Shown: positions 12,444 to 24,054 of the stretch, one piece after another | How positions within the stretch are numbered: the stretch's first letter is position 1 | Layout: every line of letters begins with the position of its first letter | NCBI GenBank assembly: GCA_904063045.1 | Contig: CAJFCJ010000013.1 | Location: 1,346,156-1,410,155, forward strand | DNA length: 64,000 nucleotides | From: Dimorphilus gyrociliatus | Taxonomy: Eukaryota > Annelida > Polychaeta > Dinophilidae | Reading direction: 5' to 3' | The notes under the pieces: model-generated | The model's input: the letters and a program-made list of their open reading frames with translations, nothing else | What the model was told of the DNA's origin: nothing | Databases searched by the model: none | Program-made: the position numbers and the translations under genes

Positions 12444-12665
12444 ATGAAAATTATGCATTTTGCTCTCCTTATCCTCATCCTTCTCGCTCCGGCTACTACG
12501 TTTGCTGTCTCCGCATCCAAGATGAACGAAATCTGCCTTTCCAGTTGTAATTCAACACCCAAAAATTGTCAGCTAGTTTGTCAGGATTACATACGTAATT
12601 CACTAAGATTTGGTAAGAGGAATATGGATTTTAAAGGTCAAGGAATTATTTGTTATAGAACTTAA
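12444..12665 (+). CDS. 4-Cys RFamide-type neuropeptide precursor 1
   Basis: A single coding exon of 73 residues. The start is ATG 12444, directly after an acceptor-like TTTCTAG, so a 5' UTR intron is likely. Residues 1-21 (MKIMHFALLILILLAPATTFA) form a signal peptide. The mature part has CLSSC, then C-x3-C (CQLVC), then QDYIRNSLRFGKR: Gly-amidation plus dibasic cleavage would yield a peptide ending SLRF-amide that carries four cysteines, enough for two disulfides. A short 14-residue tail (NMDFKGQGIICYRT) follows. The spacing matches the next gene, so the two are tandem duplicates. I do not recognise a named family with this combination. Confidence 0.75.
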   Translation: MKIMHFALLILILLAPATTFAVSASKMNEICLSSCNSTPKNCQLVCQDYIRNSLRFGKRNMDFKGQGIICYRT

Positions 12666-13357
12666 AGATTTTCCCTTTTTTTCCCTTCAATTAATTTTCA
12701 TATTGTAAAAAAGAAAACAAAGTAAAAAAGAAGAAAGAGATGATAACTTTTTCTATTTTTTTCTTTTTTCTTATCTACCCGATAATTCCTTTTTAATTTT
12801 TATCAAATGCCGATCGCCGTTCGTTTAGAAAAATGAAGAAAACTATCTTTGATATTTGAAAATATTATGTGACTTTTTAGTTCGTTGTATATCTTGATTT
12901 TTTATCTCTATGCTATTCATTCACAAAAAAAAACGATTAAACCTTTCTTCCCTTTTTTCCTCTTTCTTCGTTTCTTGTATTTACTCTGTCATTCTCTTTC
13001 TTTCTGAAGATGTTTCTGTCCTTGGTACAATTATTTCCTTTTCTAGGACTATTCGTCACTTGTCTATATTCCCCTCCTATCTTTTCCTCCTCCTTTCTCT
13101 CTCTCTCTCTCTCTCTCCCTCTCTCTCCTCCTTCTCCTCCACCCTTTAAATTGCTTCATGTCTTTTCTATATCTTGACGTCTGACAATAGACTCTTTTTT
13201 CTCATAGTTTTTACCGTATCTCTCATTCTTGCCACAACTTAATTTACAATCCCTCCTCTTTCGATTCTGTTTCTCTTTTCATCTACCCTGCTCTTTTCAC
13301 TTCATCTAAATATGGTTATATTTTATCTAATTCTAAACGGCATCTCTACAATATCAG
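12666..13357. other. Pyrimidine-rich spacer between the two peptide genes
   Basis: Strongly T/C-rich on the plus strand, including a (CT)n run at about 13098-13122. The ORF here is simple-sequence translation. CAATATCAG directly before ATG 13358 reads as a splice acceptor, so much of this stretch may be 5' UTR intron of the second peptide gene. Confidence 0.5.
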
Positions 13358-13627
13358 ATGGCGTTCAGAAAGTGCTTATCTGCTGGTGGGATTCTCCTAT
13401 TCTTAGTTTGCGCTTCGAATGTTGATAATTTATTCGCCATGGCTTTATGTTCTGGTTGTGAAAATAAGAACAACTGTCAAGCTTGTTTCAAGGAATATTT
13501 ACCGAGATTTGGAAAGAGGGATGATAGTAACTTTGAGAGTCGCAGAGCAAGTCAAGAAAAGAGACTCGATTTCTTCAATCTCTTGAAAGTGTATGAAAAA
13601 TTGAACGAAAATGAAAATCTAGATTAA
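13358..13627 (+). CDS. 4-Cys RFamide-type neuropeptide precursor 2
   Basis: 89 residues in one coding exon. A signal peptide (MAFRKCLSAGGILLFLVCAS onward, cut near residue 28) is followed by MALCSGCENKNNCQACFKEY and LPRFGKR. Processing at GKR would give an amidated peptide ending LPRF-amide, with the same C-x2-C ... C-x2/3-C spacing as the gene 700 bp upstream. The C-terminal part (DDSNFESRRASQEKR, then LDFFNLLKVYEK) contains a second dibasic site and a possible non-amidated peptide. A polyadenylation signal lies at 13666-13671. The convergent ABCG gene ends only 76 bp away. Confidence 0.8.
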   Translation: MAFRKCLSAGGILLFLVCASNVDNLFAMALCSGCENKNNCQACFKEYLPRFGKRDDSNFESRRASQEKRLDFFNLLKVYEKLNENENLD

Positions 13628-13665
13628 ATGTTGTGTTAATATGAAAATCTGTAAGAGAATATTTC

Positions 13666-13671
13666 AATAAA
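13666..13671 (+). terminator. Polyadenylation signal AATAAA of peptide gene 2
   Basis: AATAAA 39 bp after the stop codon of the peptide gene and 33 bp short of the convergent ABCG stop codon, so the two transcripts probably meet or overlap here. Confidence 0.7.
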
Positions 13672-13703
13672 ACAATAGTGTGGAAAATTGTTGATAAGCA
13701 AGC

Positions 13704-16700
13704 TTATTTGTTAGGTTTATTTATGAAACGTAAATTCAAGTAGGCTAAAATTCGAAACAATAATATATAGCCGATTGGCGCCACAATGTTAAGCCATAGT
13801 GGCATAATATCTCCCTGTTTCTCGACAATATCATCTCCGCTTATTGTATTCGTACTATTGGTTTTGCAAACGTTAAATGCTGTTTCATTGGACGGAGCAC
13901 ATTTAAGAGGATCCCCGTATTTATATTCAACTATAAACAATCCACCAAATCCATAGCCCATCAAAGAGAGATATCTTAGCCATACTATGGCTTTTGGTAG
14001 TTGGCGAACGAACCATCCGCCAGCCAACATATTTGTCAACATAACTATGGCAGTACTTGCGAGCAAGGTTTTGAAATCCGTGAAAAGAGTTCCAAGAAAG
14101 ATTGCAATACCTTGAGCAGATATAGTTGTGAGAATTGTTAAGGCGATCCACATAAAAAAGTTTCCAGCACTGGGCATCAAATTCATAACCCAGTACATCA
14201 AGATCAATTGGCCAACAGGCTTAATCAAATGTAAAGGTATTTCGCTAATGTATTTAGCCATCATGAAAGCCGATAACCGGTAAGCGCCGGATGATCTTTC
14301 TCTATTGATTATTTTACACTCTGTCGGATCTAATTTAAAGTAGAAAACAAAAATGAAATAAAAAAAATGACTATTATTTAAAAAAAAAAAATGTCAGCAA
14401 ATTTACTTACATGAAGTAATAGATTGAAAAACAGCATTGAATTGGGTGTGTATGGCAATGAAGAATATCTAGAATAAAAAAAAAATGGAAAAATAATAAG
14501 AATCATTTCCTTAAATTAGAAATTCTTTGAGAAGATAAAAATTAATTGGTTTTAGCGAGGGACTTACAGCTCCAGTTCTATCAGCAAGTCTTTCCTCAGT
14601 TCTTGGTATTCTAAACCAAAATATCGATGCTATCGCGGCAACTAGAAATGTCTAATAAAAATGAATTCTTTTTGTTAATTCTCAGAAAAAAAATAACCAC
14701 ATCTTGTCTAATACTTACAAAAGTTAAATGTATATTACTTAGCAGTTGACCTCTGGCTGATTTGAAATTTCGTTTTCCAAGGGCAAGGAATTGAGTTACA
14801 AAACCAGTTGGCCACTTCAAGTCTAATTCATTGCTTCTATTATTTCTTTTCTCATCATCTAAACATGTATGTATTTCAAAAAAATAAAAAAATAATATAA
14901 GAAAAGATTTATTTAAGAAGGAAATAAATTTATCTTCTTGTCTAACCTTCGACAAGTGTACTGGAAGACTTCTTCATTTCCGTTTCCTCACCAGTCTCCG
15001 CATCTTGTGTTTGTAATATATTCCTTTAAAGAAAAAAATGATTCATATAATTATAGATAGAAAGAAAATGATGCAATAAATATGATATGAACATTAAACA
15101 CTGTATATATAGTTTTATTCCCCTAGTACTTATGTAATTTTTTGTATTTTATCTTTACGAAAAAAAAAATTAACCTATTTTCATAAGCTTCTAATAACAC
15201 TTTCTTTGCATCGGCGTCTTTAGCTTGCTCAACTGAAGAAAAATTATAGAATCAACTATAATTATCGTTTATTTGTAACAAATATTTAACCAGAAAGAAT
15301 TTACCTGCTACCTGTCATTCATCCCATGAGCAGATAGCTCTTTCTAGTTTAGTAAACATTTTGTATTGTGGACAGTTTGTATACAAAGTCGACTTACGTA
15401 AATGGTCAGCGGGATTATAGTTGGCTGAACAGGGTAGACCAATTTTTTCGAAATAAGGAACAACGTGAACTCTATCACCGAAATATCCTAACTGTATATA
15501 TTAAAAGTTTTTCTAATTGTTATTCACTTATTAATAAATGAATATATGTATAAAAGCATTTTTTATTACCCTTCCATCGACTAGAAGCATTATGTTATGA
15601 AACTTTGAAAATATATGACTACTTGGTTGATGAATAGTTGTTATAATCGGTAGACTTTTTGTTGATGAATATTCCTCTAAGGCTGCAAATAAATCAGTGG
15701 CAGCTCCTGAATCTAATCCAGTAGTTGGTTCCTAAAACATTTTATATTACGTATATTTAATTATTATAATACAATATCAACCAACATCAAGTAACATGAG
15801 TTTAGGATTGTTAAGTAGTTCGCAAGCTATACTCGCTCTTTTCTTTTCACCACCAGATAAACCTCTCATACTAACTCCTCCCATAACTAGGGTAATTAAA
15901 AATGATTAATGAATTTTCTTTTTTCTTATTTTATATGTCTTTACCAGTATCAATACAGTTCGTCAAGCCTAATACTTCAACAATTTCATCAACTTTCTTA
16001 AGCTTTTCCCTTTGACTCATACTGTCCGATAACCTTATTGTAGCGGTAAACTATTTATAGGAGGAAGAAAAACAAAATGAATTAATAATGTACTATAAGT
16101 GATATGGAATTCTTCAAATAGAACATTTTTAAAAAACACATACTGTTAAAGTTTCTCTCAGTGTTAACGCCTCGAAGAACAAATCTTGCTGCATTACGTA
16201 GCAAAATTTCCTTCTTATAGATTTATTAGGTACTTTTCCATCAACTAGAAGTTCGCCTGTATAAGAACATTGACTCCTTCCAGAGAGAATATTCATTAAA
16301 CTGGTTTTTCCTGCCCCACTTGGCCCTAAAATAGCTAAAATTTCCCCTGGTTTACATTCTCCTGATACATTGAAGAGAATTTGTTTCTTTTCCTTCTTTT
16401 TGGTCACTACTGACGCATTTATATTCTGGAACTGGAGGTGAAAACCTTGTTGTATGAGTTTTTTTCGTTCTTTTCCATCTGTTTCATCTAAACTATTAAA
16501 AAGAAAATGATATTTATTTTGGTAGTCAATGCGGGCTTTTATATTACAGATCATTTGACCCAATTAATTTCGCTAAATAACTCATTTGATAATCTTTAGG
16601 CGGCCTTTTCTGAATTTTTTCAAACCGGAACTGTGGTGCAATACCGAGAGTAGACTCAGGGTGTCAAGGACGTTTCGTTAATATATTAGGGTTTATTAAG

Positions 16701-17002
16701 ATACGCCATCTCACGGTCTAAGACGTCTCTCACTTAAATAATTCTTTGTAATTTCTTTTGTATTGTAATATTTTAAAACAAAATATTGTGTCATCGAAAA
16801 TATTAGAACATTTAAATCAACATAACTGCGTCATTACTATCAAATCTAAAGCTAATATTAATAGAAAGCATGACAGAGATTGATCGTTTCATTACGAAAA
16901 TATGCAGAGTCATAACGTATTAGTGTATTACCTAAAAGCTTGGTTATCGTGGCCTTGATTTTTCTCATCTACTGGAATGTGATATATTGAAGATCTTTCC
17001 AT
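13704..17002 (-). CDS. ABCG-subfamily half-transporter
   Basis: Twelve exons join in frame: 17002-16932, 16492-16144, 16050-15945, 15886-15786, 15731-15570, 15491-15398, 15232-15175, 15023-14947, 14858-14719, 14651-14568, 14468-14411, 14329-13704. Length is 641 residues, normal for an ABCG/White half-transporter, with the nucleotide-binding domain first and the membrane domain second. Walker A is GPSGAGKT, the signature [12 protein letters not shown], Walker [14 protein letters not shown], and the H-loop TIHQPSS. The membrane half starts with the ABCG-typical [13 protein letters not shown]. It contains about six hydrophobic segments and an extracellular loop with cysteines ([16 protein letters not shown]) before the last one. 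Such proteins dimerise to export lipids, sterols or pigment precursors. The substrate cannot be read from the sequence. Confidence 0.92.
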
Positions 17003-18006
17003 AGTTGAACACTAAAGTGATTATGAACAATTTTATTAACAGTAGAGTAAAACTATTGAACAGATCTTCTTTCGTTGAAGAAAGTTTAGATATGTAAATT
17101 CTTTCTCTATATATATTTCTTTATAAACTATTAGCCTATATGATAAGATTACTTATCTATTTCTCGCAACATATTGTGCAACAAGAGTCAAAAAATATCA
17201 CTTTGACATGTGAAAAATAAGAGAGCTAGTACAACGGATCTGTACATGCCGAATATTGCGAAAGAGATTGCAAATAGGTCAAGTTCTATTTTGTTGGAAT
17301 TTATAGAAAACAAACTTATTCTACAAAGTGTTTTGTTTATGCTAAAAAGTAATCTTTAATCCCATTTTAATCAATAATAATTAAAGTAGCATTACTACTT
17401 TAAAATTAAAATTAAATAGAAGAAAGAATAATTTTGTTCGAACATATTTTGTTCTTTTTGTGGAATATGCTCAAAGAAAATAAAAAAATTGTATTCTTTT
17501 CATATTTCTTTGGTTTATAGTTGCAAAGTGTTTTCATAATTCTTTTCTTTATGATTATATCACATATACATATAATCTATATATATATATATATGAATTA
17601 TAAAGAAACAGATAAAATAAGTGAATAGTTCTTTTTATGTTGCATATAGAGATAAATTAGAAATGTTCAGAATATATATATATGTTAATATTATTGAATA
17701 AAACTTCTATTGTTTTCAAAAGACCACTTGATGACTTTTTTATCTTTTATGTCACAATTACATTTTAAATGTTGAGATAAAGACTAATTTATATTAATAA
17801 ATGGTAACGCATTTAGATACAAGGAGACAGGCAATGGCATTGATCTTTAAGTTGTATAATAAAGTCTATAAATTTGTAATTTCCCTCAAAAATAATTTAA
17901 TCATAAAGCATTATCAACATTCATCTTATCAGTGTCATTGACCGAAATAAGCTTGAAAAAGAAGAATCCTTTTATTCTCTGGATAATAGATATAGATTTT
18001 TCTTCT
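17003..18006. other. Spacer between ABCG and lectin genes
   Basis: AT-rich, no supported ORF. A (TA)n run lies near 17577-17596. It should contain the ABCG promoter and the lectin 3' UTR. Confidence 0.5.
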
Positions 18007-19673
18007 CTAAACAGTTTCATAACAGTCAGACAATCTTCTGGATGCTCGTCGTAATTTTAACCTTCTACGTATTTCGGTATCGATATCGGAACAAGTTGCT
18101 AATAGGAAACAGGGTAGAAATAGCAGTACCCAAGGCCAACCAAAACCAAATATCAGAGATTTTACATCCGTAAAGATATGCCAGGGTTTTCTTTCTAAGA
18201 GTAGGAAAAGCATATTTAATCAATGAATAATCTTTTTCCTCTTAAACATACCTTTAGGTGCTTCTTCCGTTGGCATTTTCCAAAGAAAGTTTTTCCTATT
18301 GATTTTTGCATCAGTTGTTAAATCTGAGATTCTTGAAGATTCTGTTGACGTCAACTCACTCATCGTCTCCTTTTTATATAATTGACTAATTGAACTTTTC
18401 CTAAAGGTTCTTCCATTCGACACTGTTGTTTGTTTTATAGTTGTTGGGAATTTTGTATCAGATTCTATTGAGGTTAGATTTTCAGTTTTTTGAGCTTGTG
18501 TTGTTAAAATACCATGAGTCATAGAAATATTTTGCTCTGTTGCCGATTCTATAGTTGAACTTCTCTTCCAAGAAGATGTAATAATTGAGGACAAAAGTCC
18601 TTGAGAAGTCGAAATAGCTTGTTTTCGCCTCGTTGAAGGAAAAGTCGATAATCTTGTCGATACATGGAAACGTGAACTTTCCAGGGTTTGAGAACTACTT
18701 TCAATCTTCAGACTGGTTTCCTTCTCCTTATCAGTTGTTGTTTGCCCCATACTAGTTGTAGTTTGGCCCAAACTAGTTGTAGATTCAGGAATAGTAGATT
18801 CACTTGTTGTATGTTTGCTACTTATAAGTTCAGTTGTCGTCGGTTCAGTAGTTGTAGATTCAGTGGTCAAAGGCACGGTTGTAGTTTCAACAGTTGGAGA
18901 TGTAGTTGGAGCTATTTAACACGTGCGAAAAAAGTACAAATTGTAATTTTGCCTGTCAACGTTTTCAAGTACAAACCTATTCCTTCACATATGAATTGAG
19001 TCGATTTATAACAATTACCATCATTCCAGTAGTGTCTATTGGCCAATTTAAGCTTATTATATGAATAAAATTCCCTCATGTACTCAATGCAATCTCCGTT
19101 ATCGTTTGGTTGGACATCGCAGTCTTGAATGATTAATTATCTTATTATATTTCACAAGCATTTAATTGAAAATTATTTACATTTAACGCTTGAACAATGC
19201 CCTGGAAACCAATCCAGAAAAGTGAATGGAATAGGTGTCTCATCCTCCCATCTAAAGGAATTTGACATTTTTTTATCATTACCGCTTATCCAATACGTTT
19301 TGGTTGATTGGCTAAAAATCTCTTGGCGAATAAATTCAGCTAGAATAAAAATACCTCAACTTTAAAAATAATTAACCTATTAAGAAGCAGCTCTACATAC
19401 CTTCTTCAGTGCTATCTATTCTAAATAGACCGGTATAACCATTACTTCTACAGGTATTTAGAGCGGTAGACCATGTTAAAGAATTACTCGAAATTGCGTA
19501 TTTCTTGCCAAATTTTTCCAATAATTTATAAACTATAAGATAAATATACCAATTGAATATTTCTATTTATTTATGATAATAAACAAACCATCAAGATTAG
19601 CCGCTTTTCCAGTATATAAGACGAAAAAGAAAAATATGTAAAAAGAAAGAGAAAGAAATGTCCATTTATCCAT
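18007..19673 (-). CDS. C-type lectin receptor with mucin stalk and TM anchor
   Basis: Six exons join in frame: 19673-19589, 19532-19401, 19339-19181, 19123-18977, 18911-18252, 18194-18007. They give 456 residues. A signal peptide (residues 1 to about 24) leads to a C-type lectin-like domain over roughly 30-170: W-STALNTCRSNG, YWISGNDKK, RWEDETPIPFT-LDWFPG, and the closing WNDGNCYKSTQFICE. The next 220 residues, one exon, are Ser/Thr-rich with TTTESTTTEP-like runs, a probable O-glycosylated stalk. One hydrophobic segment (SLIFGFGWPWVLLFLPCFLL) follows, then a basic cytoplasmic tail ending SDCYETV. No classic EPN or QPD calcium-binding triplet is visible, so sugar binding is uncertain. A role in cell-surface recognition is inferred. 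Confidence 0.85.
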
Positions 19674-20277
19674 TATTCATTGGGAATTCATGAGAAAATG
19701 ACTATCGTTTAAAGTTATATTTTTTCTTTAAAATTCCTAGAGATTTATAATGTATATGCTGGTAAAAAATCCATAAAATAGATACTTTTCCTTTTAGAGC
19801 GTTAAATCTTGTTGAATAAAAGTATTGGCAATGTATATATTTTCTAAATTAATAAGTCCTTCTAATTATTGAATTACTATTTTCTTATAATTCTATAAAT
19901 ATCATATTTGTTTATTAATTAATATACGATAAATATATACATAAATAATGTATATATATATAAGTCATAGATTCGCTTATATAACAAAAAGACATACACA
20001 TTTACAGATATGAATATATTCTACTTACTAAACAGTTTAATTGCAGAAAGAGAAAAGATCATGTAATCTTCATCAAATTGCTGGGTTTTTTTAAGTATAC
20101 AAAATGATTCACTTATCTTTTCTTTTTCTTCTCTCTTTTAAAAAAACGACAAAATAGTAAAAGAGATTGAGAAGTTCTGAGGAGTACCGTTGCGTCACGT
20201 GGAATATTTTATCCTGTTTCTCACTGTTTACCCTCTGTGTCTCTGTCTCTGTCTCTCTCTGTCTCTCTCTGTCTCTC

Positions 20278-20372
<95 letters not shown>

Positions 20373-20608
20373 CCGCATCTCATTCTTACTCTTTCTCTTA
20401 CCCATATCTCTCTCTTCCCCACTCATTCTCTCACTCGCTCTCTCTCACTTTAGTCAATTGAACGGCAAGCCAAAAGCTGATATAAACATTAAAAAAAGCT
20501 ATTTTCTAAGATAAAAAAAAATTAAACAGAATTAAAGTTCCCGACACCACCCCTTCCCCTTCGCCCCCTCACCCCTTTTTCGTAGGGTTATCTTTCTTTG
20601 GCGAACTA
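19674..20608. other. Spacer dominated by a CT microsatellite
   Basis: No gene. TA-rich in 19920-19965, then the long CT tract annotated separately, then the 3' flank of the SFRP gene. ORFs across the CT tract in several frames are repeat translation. Confidence 0.6.
20234..20370. repeat. Long (CT)n microsatellite
   Basis: Starts as CTGTCTCT-type imperfect units (20234-20286) and becomes a nearly pure CT run to about 20368. It is the longest simple repeat in the window and the kind of tract that is likely length-variable between individuals. Confidence 0.9.
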
Positions 20609-21734
20609 TCAAAGTCTAGGTTTTTTCGCTTTTCTTCCTTTGTCGCGTGATTTTCTGTACTTTTTACATTTAGATTTAAGTGTTTTTCTATTCAATGACT
20701 TCATCCACTTTTTCTTCTTATCATAACTAATAATATGTTCAACGATATAGCTTCCCTTTTTTCTAGATCCAAACAGCAATTTCAAACCGCTTTTTATACC
20801 TCTACAACCATTACACCTTAAGATTAGACGCTTCTTTCTTAGTTTTTTCGATCCTTGAATTAACTTCCTTTTCGAGGATGTTTGTAAGACCTTCCTCGAA
20901 TTAATATTAATCAATCTGGTCCTTATCACTGCAGAAAAAAAAGTTTGCAAATTTATAAAGACATTCTTTCCAGTAAAATTGAATTATTTTTTATGACAAA
21001 CAATCTTTTTTTAAATCATGATTCGAATTCTAATAAGTTTTATTACGCCGTATCTACTTTGTTACTCTTTTAAGTGAAAGGCTTACGGAATTTTGAGGAA
21101 CATATCATCCTATTTGAAGGCTTTGTATTCATTTCGCATTCACCGCAAGAATTATCTGGAAAGTGAAAGAAGAATTTCATTATTAAGGTCGAAAAAGGAA
21201 ATAACTAAAATAATTACTGTTCATCTTTTTAATGATACTGTCGGTTGGTCTTACGGCTATACGTGCTGTAGGAGTGGTCTTTTGTGCTGCTTTTGGTGCC
21301 CTTACACAAGGATCCTTTTCCTCAAATTTGCTGCAATTCAAAATTACTGGCCAAGAATACCGATGCTTTTTCATTATAGGTTCACAGTGTCTTCTCGTAT
21401 CCTCACATAAACTTCTGCAAGGTTTTACTAAGGGATCGAAGCAGAGTGGAGCGAATAGAGTACATAAGAAGAGTCTTGTATGGGGAAAACAATTCTGATC
21501 GACAAGCTGAAGCCATATAGTTGACTGGGAAACAGCTTCGGGTACTGTCTCATGATCCAAAAGATTCGGTAAAACCATTTGAGTATAATTCAAATCCTTG
21601 CATAGTGACATATTTGATGGTATGTCGATGCAACGCCTATTTGAACGTATTTCTGAAGACATGGACCAATCTTCCCATTCTGCCGAAGCCAACATCCGTA
21701 GGCCGATGGCAATGAAGAACAGCAATCTATGCAT
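20609..21734 (-). CDS. SFRP: Secreted frizzled-related protein (SFRP1/2/5 type)
   Basis: Two exons (21734-21218 and 20928-20609) join in frame to 278 residues. A signal peptide (MHRLLFFIAIGLRMLASA) precedes a frizzled cysteine-rich domain, about residues 33-145. Its signature cysteine segments are RRCIDIPSNMSLCKDL, YTQMVLPNLL, FLCTLFAPLCF, PCRSLCEDTRRHCEPIM, and WP-ILNCSKF. The second exon is a lysine-rich netrin-like module with IRTRLININSRKV, RKKRLILRCNGC and a SYIVEHIISYDKKKKWMK stretch, matching the SFRP1/2/5 NTR. SFRPs bind Wnt ligands outside the cell and modulate Wnt signalling. Some of the usual NTR cysteines are hard to find (three are visible, in NGC and SKC contexts), so the disulfide pattern may be reduced. 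Confidence 0.9.
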
Positions 21735-22783
21735 AGTTCTCTCTTTAAAAAATTCTCACGCCGACTGATATCAGTCTAGTTTCTCAATTTGGTCAGCGGC
21801 CAATCAGCGAAGCCAAACCCACGGCTGTTTGCAATCAGTAAAGTTTTTGTAAGTCTTCTTAAGTTTCGCCCGATTGTTTTCTTTTTATTATCCGGTTCCG
21901 ACCTAGACAAACAATTTAGAATAGGGGAATAAATAAGAAAGATTTTCCGAATGAGGGTAAAAATTAAATTTTCCTACTAAATCATGATGATATTTAACGA
22001 GATATCCCATGCTTGATAGCACTTTTTCATTGAGAATATGATAATTTACTTTCTTATTCCCTAATTATTTTATTCATTAAATCTTTCCTATCTTTTAGTT
22101 TGTAAATATCTAAATAAACAATATATCTTTTAAACAGACAAACGAATAACCTTAGGAGTTACTGACAAACTGACATTCGAAGGAAATCATCACTCTGTTT
22201 TAGCGTTTTAAATTACTCCAATTAGAGAGTTTAAATAGCTTAACCTTCCTAGTCAGTCATATTAAATACATTAATATTATAATCAATGTATTTTTATATA
22301 GTTTTTTCATAGAGACTTTCTCTTAGAGAACTGAAATAACGAGACATACTAAACACGTTGAATCGTGTTTAAGAACTTCCTCTTACCTTCTCATAATGAA
22401 CAAGTTCTATATATAGAAACTTTCTGAGTATCAAACTTAGATATAAATTCTAATAAATGAGAAAGAATGGAAAAATCTGTCAGAATAGGCATATGTATTA
22501 AATCAAAGGCAAAAACGTGCCTATTTAAAATTCTCCAGAGTGAGAATAGCTAGAATATCAACTCCAATTTTCAATGGATGTACTAATGTACAAGGGATTA
22601 TTAAGATAAAGAGCTTACTTAACAAAAGAAGAAATATGATGGGAAGGAAAAGAAAAAGAAAGAAAATGAAATGATTAACGTTTTTTTCGCCCCAAATACA
22701 GAATAAAACTCCAAAATGCACTTGTGATTATTTATATAACAATCTGTTTATAATACGCTAAAGTACATACAGACAGAAGTGCG

Positions 22784-22818
<35 letters not shown>

Positions 22819-24023
22819 GCATACACACACGCATATACATGTATATATATATATATATATAATAGTTTGTCAAGCAGAAATTATCTTTTGTTAAGACATG
22901 CGAAGTGTTTGTTAGATAAATTGCACTTTACTATCAGTTTATATTTTTATGCACTCAACGAACTTGACTGACTAGGTAACTGTGTACAGATGATGAATTG
23001 CTCTGTAACACTTTCTGACAAACTAGAAAGATATACCTCATTAATAGAAAACTTATATATTACTTCTTTTTACCTGCTCCTCTACAAACGCCAAGGTAGT
23101 ATTGAGTGAGCAAGAATGCAGAATAGAAATAATTAACGCTTTCCCTGCTAACGTTGTATCTAGGGAATAAATTTTCCCTTTTGTAAGACAGGGCATCCTA
23201 TGAATCCAAAATAATGAAGCCTAAAGCATTCTTTCGGGAAAAGGAAAGAATTCAATAATTAAAAAACTTTACCTAATTACCCAAACTCTTCTCTGAAGTG
23301 CGCATTTGTTTTCTTCATTCTAATGTTTACTCATGAACTTTTCCATCAAATTCTCTTTCTTTTCCCTATTTATTCGTTTTAATAAACAAAACAAAAGAAA
23401 AACAACTTGTCAACGTAAAATTGATTTGAATAATTAACTTTTCCGTTATTGAAGTTTATTAAAGAAAAGTGTGAAAAATTAATGAGAGGCACTTTTAAAT
23501 TTCTTTAATTTTTTCTCTTCGCTTCTCTATCTCAATCTTCCCCTTTTTTAGTCTATCTATCTCATTTTATCTTACTCACCCTCTTTTTTCTTCTTTCAAT
23601 CTTTCTACAGTCTTAATTAGTGCCAGATGCTTAAATTGAATTAATTTAGTAAACTTTCGCTTTAAAAATGTATTACGTAATCATTCGGTTAAAAAAGGTC
23701 AATCGTTTTAATTTTCTTTCTTATTTATTTACTTATTTATTCTGGACAGTAGGCCTATATTTCTTCTCAAAAAATAAAAAGTATTTTTTTTATAAGCAAG
23801 TAGAACATGAGAATTTTTTTTACTATTGTAAAAACAAAACAACAATATTCATTTAAATAAATATTTACTTAAACTATATCTTCGTAAACTTGTTTATCAT
23901 TTGAAAAAAAATAATAATTTATCCTTAACTTTTTTCTTATCTTTTATTATTTTCTCTTTTTCTCTCTTTACTGGATCATTTGAATCATTAACATTTTGTT
24001 TATAGAATAGAAGATGATATTGA

Positions 24024-24054
<31 letters not shown>

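Noticed and set aside
15301-15360. Extra ABCG exon between 15398 and 15232
   Set aside because: It has acceptor and donor-like ends but either contains a stop or breaks the frame, while exon 15491-15398 joins directly to 15232-15175 in frame.
20109-20514. Several overlapping ORFs of about 64-115 codons on both strands
   Set aside because: They are translations of the CT microsatellite (Ser-Leu and Arg-Glu repeats) and have no independent support.
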